From assembly GCA_903912435.1 (NCBI GenBank), contig CAIWHI010000202.1, positions 1 to 7,619 on the forward strand: 7,619 nucleotides of DNA, in the 5' to 3' direction. This DNA comes from an uncultured Bacteroidota bacterium. Its GTDB lineage: Bacteria; Bacteroidota; Bacteroidia; Chitinophagales; Chitinophagaceae. Both the position numbers and the translations under genes were made by a program. Below, in pieces: positions 4,952 through 7,619 of the stretch (positions within the stretch are counted from its first letter, which is position 1; the number at the start of each line of letters is the position of its first letter). The notes below the pieces were generated by a model. The model did no database searches. It saw nothing but the letters and a program-made list of their open reading frames with translations, and was not told the DNA's origin.

Positions 4952-6385
4952 ATGGAACAAATTATATTACAGTACACAGAATTTTTAACAACCAATTCCT
5001 TCCTGCTTTTTGCCTACCTGATAGGTTCGGTTACCTTCATCCTTGGCCTGAAAATGTTGTCGCATCCCGAAACTGCACGTAAGGGCAACCTTATTGCAGC
5101 AGGAGGTATGATTATTTCTATTTTTGGCACCATCTTCTTGTACAAGCATCATGGCAATGGTTTGGGTAATTATGCCTGGATATTTGCGGCATTAGTAATA
5201 GGAACTATTGTGGGTACTATGGCAGCAAAAAAAGTGCAAATGACTGCTATGCCCGAAATGGTGAGCCTTTTCAATGGTATGGGTGGTGCATGTGCTATGC
5301 TTATCTCCATGATTGAATACCATAATGATGCAACACCTTCAACAGGCAAATTACTGATTATTGTTTTAGGTATGATCATTGGTACCGTATCATTTGCAGG
5401 TAGTATTATTGCCTGGGGCAAACTAAATGGTAGCATTAAGGACAAAACTATACCTGGTGGACAAATGATTAACTTCCTGTTGTTTGGTGGTATCATTGGC
5501 TTGGCAATAATGGTAGTTGGTGGTTTTGTAGGTGCAGACATGGCACATATGCTATTCTATGGCATTACGGCACTTGCTGCAATGTATGGTATCCTATTTG
5601 TAATGCCGATAGGTGGTGCTGATATGCCTGTGGTAATATCCTTGCTTAACTCATTTACAGGTGTTGCCGCGGCGTTTGGTGGTTTCCTTTACGACAACCC
5701 TGTAATGCTTACAGGTGGTATCCTTGTAGGTTCGGCAGGTACTATTCTTACCATATTGATGTGTAAGGCTATGAACCGCTCATTGAAGAATGTATTGATA
5801 GGTTCGTTTGGTGCGGCCAAAACAGGCGGTGCTGCTGGTGCAAAAGACCAGGGTAATTATAAAGAAATATCTCTTAACGATACAGCCGTATTATTAGCTT
5901 ATGCCCAGAAGGTAATGATTGTACCAGGTTATGGTTTGGCCGTGGCCCAAGCACAACATACCTGCCACGAGCTTGAAAAGATATTGAATGAAAAAGGTGT
6001 TGAAGTTGTTTATGGAATCCATCCGGTAGCGGGTCGTATGCCGGGTCATATGAACGTATTGCTGGCTGAGGCTGATGTGCCTTATGAGAAACTACTGGAA
6101 ATGGAAGATGCCAATGACCAGATGGGTACTACCAATGTGGTAATGATACTTGGAGCCAATGATGTGGTAAATCCCGCAGCTAAGGAAGACCCAAATAGCC
6201 CTATATATGGTATGCCAATACTTGAAGTGGAAAAAGCAGACCATGTGATAGTAAACAAGAGGAGTATGAAGCCGGGCTATGCAGGTATTGAGAACGAATT
6301 GTTCTTCAGGCCAAAAACTTCAATGCTATTTGGCGATGCCAAGAAGGTATTGCAAGCACTTATTGCTGAACTAAAGACTGTATAA
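4952..6385 (+). CDS. pntB: NAD(P) transhydrogenase subunit beta (PntB)
   Basis: This 477-residue protein combines membrane domain II and NADP(H)-binding domain III. Residues 1-275 hold about nine transmembrane helices, including MPEMVSLFNGMGGA (100-113), GKLNGSI (156-162) and GGADMPVVISLLNSFTG (221-237). The last carries D224, equivalent to E. coli beta-Asp213, and N233, equivalent to beta-Asn222. Domain III begins near residue 310. It has GYGLAVAQAQ (326-335), GIHPVAGRMPGHMNVLLAE (355-373), GANDVVNPAA (401-410), the NADP-phosphate motif NKRS (435-438), GYAGIEN (442-448) and LFGDAK (459-464), all strongly conserved. The enzyme transfers hydride from NADH to NADP+ driven by proton entry. N108 sits where E. 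coli has the channel His91, a known natural variation among transhydrogenases in which a histidine in alpha-2 is thought to substitute. The length is usual (about 460-480), and a clear terminator follows 22 bp after the stop. Confidence 0.96.
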   Translation: MEQIILQYTEFLTTNSFLLFAYLIGSVTFILGLKMLSHPETARKGNLIAAGGMIISIFGTIFLYKHHGNGLGNYAWIFAALVIGTIVGTMAAKKVQMTAMPEMVSLFNGMGGACAMLISMIEYHNDATPSTGKLLIIVLGMIIGTVSFAGSIIAWGKLNGSIKDKTIPGGQMINFLLFGGIIGLAIMVVGGFVGADMAHMLFYGITALAAMYGILFVMPIGGADMPVVISLLNSFTGVAAAFGGFLYDNPVMLTGGILVGSAGTILTILMCKAMNRSLKNVLIGSFGAAKTGGAAGAKDQGNYKEISLNDTAVLLAYAQKVMIVPGYGLAVAQAQHTCHELEKILNEKGVEVVYGIHPVAGRMPGHMNVLLAEADVPYEKLLEMEDANDQMGTTNVVMILGANDVVNPAAKEDPNSPIYGMPILEVEKADHVIVNKRSMKPGYAGIENELFFRPKTSMLFGDAKKVLQALIAELKTV

Positions 6386-6407
6386 TTTTCATTATAAAAT
6401 TTAAGAG

Positions 6408-6443
6408 CCGCCTGATAATGTATTCAGGCGGTCTTTTATTTTG
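6408..6443 (+). terminator. Intrinsic terminator of the pnt operon
   Basis: CCGCCTGA (6408-6415) pairs perfectly with TCAGGCGG (6424-6431) around an 8-nt loop, followed by the T-rich tail tcttttatttt. It sits 22 bp after the pntB stop and separates the transhydrogenase operon from the lipoprotein gene. Confidence 0.85.
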
Positions 6444-6527
6444 ATAAACAGACTAAATTTTAACCAAAAAGTAAATCAATTATATATTCTGTGTCACTGG
6501 TTTAAGAAAAAATAGTGCAGAGTATTA

Positions 6528-6535
6528 TAAATTTG
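6528..6535 (+). promoter_or_regulatory. -7 promoter box for the EGF-domain lipoprotein gene
   Basis: TAAATTTG matches TAnnTTTG exactly and ends 23 bp before the ATG at 6559. Upstream at 6501-6506 is TTTAAG, a weak stand-in for the -33 TTTG element. The box supports separate transcription downstream of the pnt terminator. Confidence 0.5.
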
Positions 6536-6558
6536 GAATTTTTACCTAAATTTATCCC

Positions 6559-7167
6559 ATGGTTAGCAATAGAAAAACTAAATTATTTACATCCCTTGTT
6601 GCCTTTTTATGTTTTTTGGCAGTTGTAGCAGTGTCGTGCAAGCGTACTGATGGATATATAGGTTGTGAAGGTGTAGTGTGCCAGAATGGAGGCGTTTGTC
6701 ATGTAGACACATTAATGCCCAGCAAAAAAACAGGACCTGTTTGTCATTGCCCTACAGGTTGGGAAGGAACTGATTGTAGTGTAGAATCGAGGGTGAAATT
6801 TTACGGTTCATGGAATACTGAACAAACAATTTTCTATAGTGATTCGCCTGGTTATGTGAAACAAGTAAGTAACTATTACCTTTCACTAGTAGCTTCGGGT
6901 ACGCCAACTACATTCATGATTAATAATTTCTTCAATAACTCGTATTATAACAAGATCATCTGCACCCTGGACAGTACAAACAGTAGTAATTTCAATATTG
7001 ATACTCTTTCTAATTTTGAAATGAATTTTGACCACTACCGTATCTTATGGGGTGAAGGATATATTAATAGTGCCCAGAATTATATGGTTGCCAGAATGTT
7101 GATCAGGTTTAAGAATAAAACCAACAACTGGCAGGTGGATTCTGTTTCACTAAAGATGGCGAAGTAG
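6559..7167 (+). CDS. EGF-like domain lipoprotein, function unknown
   Basis: This 202-residue protein is predicted to be exported. A charged N-terminus (MVSNRKTK) precedes a hydrophobic stretch at about 9-26 and a lipobox AVSC, giving lipid-modified Cys27. Next is one EGF-like domain, residues about 36-73, with six cysteines at 36, 41, 47, 62, 64 and 73. The spacing includes the hallmarks CQNGGVC and CHCPTGWEGTDC, enough for the three EGF disulfides. Residues 74-202 are rich in alternating polar and aromatic residues (for example KFYGSWNTEQTIFYSD) and look beta-rich, possibly a lipocalin-like or other small barrel; this is a guess from sequence pattern. The charged K28-R29 after Cys27 does not decide inner- or outer-membrane retention. 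It has its own -7 box and hairpin terminator, and no neighbour reveals a partner. No enzyme motif is visible. Confidence 0.8.
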   Translation: MVSNRKTKLFTSLVAFLCFLAVVAVSCKRTDGYIGCEGVVCQNGGVCHVDTLMPSKKTGPVCHCPTGWEGTDCSVESRVKFYGSWNTEQTIFYSDSPGYVKQVSNYYLSLVASGTPTTFMINNFFNNSYYNKIICTLDSTNSSNFNIDTLSNFEMNFDHYRILWGEGYINSAQNYMVARMLIRFKNKTNNWQVDSVSLKMAK

Positions 7168-7197
7168 TTTTCATATAAATATTTTTATATCAGTTTT

Positions 7198-7227
7198 GTA
7201 ATAGCCATTCGTGGCTATTACTTGTTT
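7198..7227 (+). terminator. Intrinsic terminator after the lipoprotein gene
   Basis: GTAATAGCCA (7198-7207) pairs perfectly with TGGCTATTAC (7212-7221) around the tetraloop TTCG, followed by TTGTTT. It lies 31 bp after the stop codon. A second AT-only hairpin (7173-7179 with 7184-7190) precedes it. Confidence 0.75.
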
Positions 7228-7247
7228 ATGGAACTTGCTATGAAAAA

Positions 7248-7330
7248 ATTAGATTGCCATTCGGAGGCCTCTGCCCCAGCCCTTTAAAACGGATTATGTG
7301 TCGTACCCCAGCATTTATGACAGTAATTTT
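7248..7330 (+). repeat. Composite repeat unit, first copy (includes 33-bp copy 2)
   Basis: The unit is an 18-bp lead (7248-7265), a GGCCTC block (7266-7284), a short spacer, then the 33-bp repeat at 7298-7330 ending TGACAGTAATTTT. The same order with almost the same spacing recurs at 7536-7617. The leads match at 12 of 18 positions and the 33-bp parts at 27 of 33. The GC-rich middle is more divergent. Confidence 0.6.
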
Positions 7331-7376
7331 GGATGTTTCGTCCTGTTTTTTAAACACTATTTGTTTTTTTTAGTAG

Positions 7377-7396
7377 CCCTGGCATTTATGCCGGGG
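7377..7396. repeat. GC-rich hairpin
   Basis: CCCTGGCA (7377-7384) pairs with TGCCGGGG (7389-7396), with one T-G wobble, around the 4-nt loop ttta. The right side is followed by aaagg, not a T run, so a plus-strand terminator is unlikely. It resembles palindromic spacers typical of Bacteroidota genomes. Confidence 0.5.
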
Positions 7397-7416
7397 AAAG
7401 GGGATGAAATGAAATT

Positions 7417-7473
7417 GGCTTCAGCCGAAATTGGTATGCGGGGATTACATGCGCAATAATTTCGGCTAAAGCC
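7417..7473. repeat. Long 57-nt hairpin repeat
   Basis: Positions 7417-7432 (GGCTTCAGCCGAAATT) pair with 7458-7473 at 15 of 16 positions, with a C-A mismatch at 7422/7468. An inner 4-bp stem (TGCG 7437-7440 with CGCA 7452-7455) extends it. It sits between the two composite repeat units. Confidence 0.6.
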
Positions 7474-7494
7474 TATATATTTTATTGTAGCATA

Positions 7495-7506
7495 CCCCGG
7501 CCCTCT
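7495..7506 (+). repeat. GC-rich repeat core, copy c
   Basis: CCCCGGCCCTCT is identical to 7561-7572 in the last GGCCTC block and similar to 2283-2295. Here the leading GGCCTC is missing, so this is a partial copy. Confidence 0.45.
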
Positions 7507-7535
7507 GCCATTGACGAGTGTGGTTTTTAAGAGAA

Positions 7536-7617
7536 TTTAGACGACCATGCGGTGGCCTCACCCCGGCCCTCTCCAAAGGAGAGGGTGTCGTATACTAACG
7601 TTTCTGACAGTAATTTT
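7536..7617 (+). repeat. Composite repeat unit, second copy (includes 33-bp copy 3)
   Basis: The lead is at 7536-7553, followed by GGCCTCACCCCGGCCCTCT at 7554-7572. A perfect 8-bp hairpin pairs CCCTCTCC (7567-7574) with GGAGAGGG (7578-7585) around AAA. The 33-bp repeat is at 7585-7617. The unit ends 2 bp before the window edge and may continue beyond it. Confidence 0.6.
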
Positions 7618-7619
7618 CA

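Larger units (their letters stand above)
7228..7619. other. Repeat-rich noncoding region at the right end
   Basis: No credible gene is visible in these 392 bp. A 15-codon frame at 7240-7287 runs straight into a repeat and is probably chance. The region is a run of GC-rich GGCCTC blocks, 33-bp repeats and hairpins, listed separately. Confidence 0.6.

Noticed and set aside
5273..5278. PntB N108 in place of E. coli His91 as a sign of an inactive enzyme
   Set aside because: The remaining catalytic, NAD and NADP motifs are intact, FNG at this place is common in non-enterobacterial relatives, and a histidine is available in PntAB.
3891..5541. Several minus-strand open frames opposite pntAA and pntB (for example 3891-4148, 3997-4347, 4164-4409, 5170-5541)
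   Set aside because: They are antisense to strongly conserved genes, carry no recognisable domains and follow from the codon use of the real genes.
7240..7287. 15-codon frame starting ATGAAAAAATTAGATTGC downstream of the lipoprotein gene
   Set aside because: It lies after a strong terminator with no promoter of its own, and two thirds of it is the dispersed GGCCTC repeat. Likely chance.
7248..7617. Integron attC sites or an attachment-site pair
   Set aside because: The repeats are direct and hairpin-bearing, but no RYYAAC/GTTRRRY core pair, integrase gene or gene cassettes are visible, and the 33-bp copies show too many differences for recent site-specific recombination.
1..7619. CRISPR array
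   Set aside because: The three 33-bp repeat copies are not regularly spaced, with separations of thousands and then 287 bases, and no array of equal spacers or cas gene is present.

Overview
The window looks like a piece of a Bacteroidota chromosome, probably a Chitinophagales/Chitinophagaceae-like organism. This placement is an inference. It rests on TAnnTTTG-type -7 boxes in front of several genes, A/T-rich leaders without Shine-Dalgarno sites, the gene families present (PadR plus PspC pair, short DUF721 protein, three-gene transhydrogenase, EGF-type lipoprotein) and intergenic regions rich in hairpin repeats. No rRNA or tRNA gene is visible to fix the taxon.

Layout. 1-215: a nested palindrome, one copy of a 33-bp dispersed repeat, and a -7 promoter box. 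216-1239: a tight two-gene operon encoding a PadR-type repressor and a PspC-domain membrane protein. 1319-2017: a YjjG/YfnB-type HAD nucleotidase with its own -7 box. 2018-2415: a noncoding convergent gap with hairpin repeats. 2416-2697 (minus): a short DUF721/DciA-like protein. 2698-3447: a 750-bp divergent noncoding region with a tandem repeat, a ~160-bp imperfect palindrome and two promoter candidates. 3448-6385: the operon for proton-translocating NAD(P) transhydrogenase, split into alpha-1 (NAD-binding), alpha-2 (membrane) and beta (membrane plus NADP-binding), ended by a clear intrinsic terminator. 6559-7167: a small EGF-domain lipoprotein with its own -7 box and a hairpin terminator. 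7228-7619: noncoding DNA packed with repeats.

How the genes work together. The only clear biochemical unit is pntAA-pntAB-pntB, which uses the proton gradient to transfer hydride from NADH to NADP+ and so supplies NADPH. The PadR/PspC pair looks like a self-contained envelope-stress or membrane module whose repressor probably controls the operon. The nucleotidase, the DUF721 protein and the lipoprotein appear to be independent neighbours.

Novelty. The protein-coding genes belong to known families. The material least explained by standard annotation is the repeat content between genes. A 33-bp motif occurs three times, once at the left end and twice at the right, with every pair matching at 27 of 33 positions. 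The two right-hand copies sit inside a longer composite unit of about 82 bp. A large palindrome lies between the DUF721 gene and pntAA. I found no convincing new protein system.
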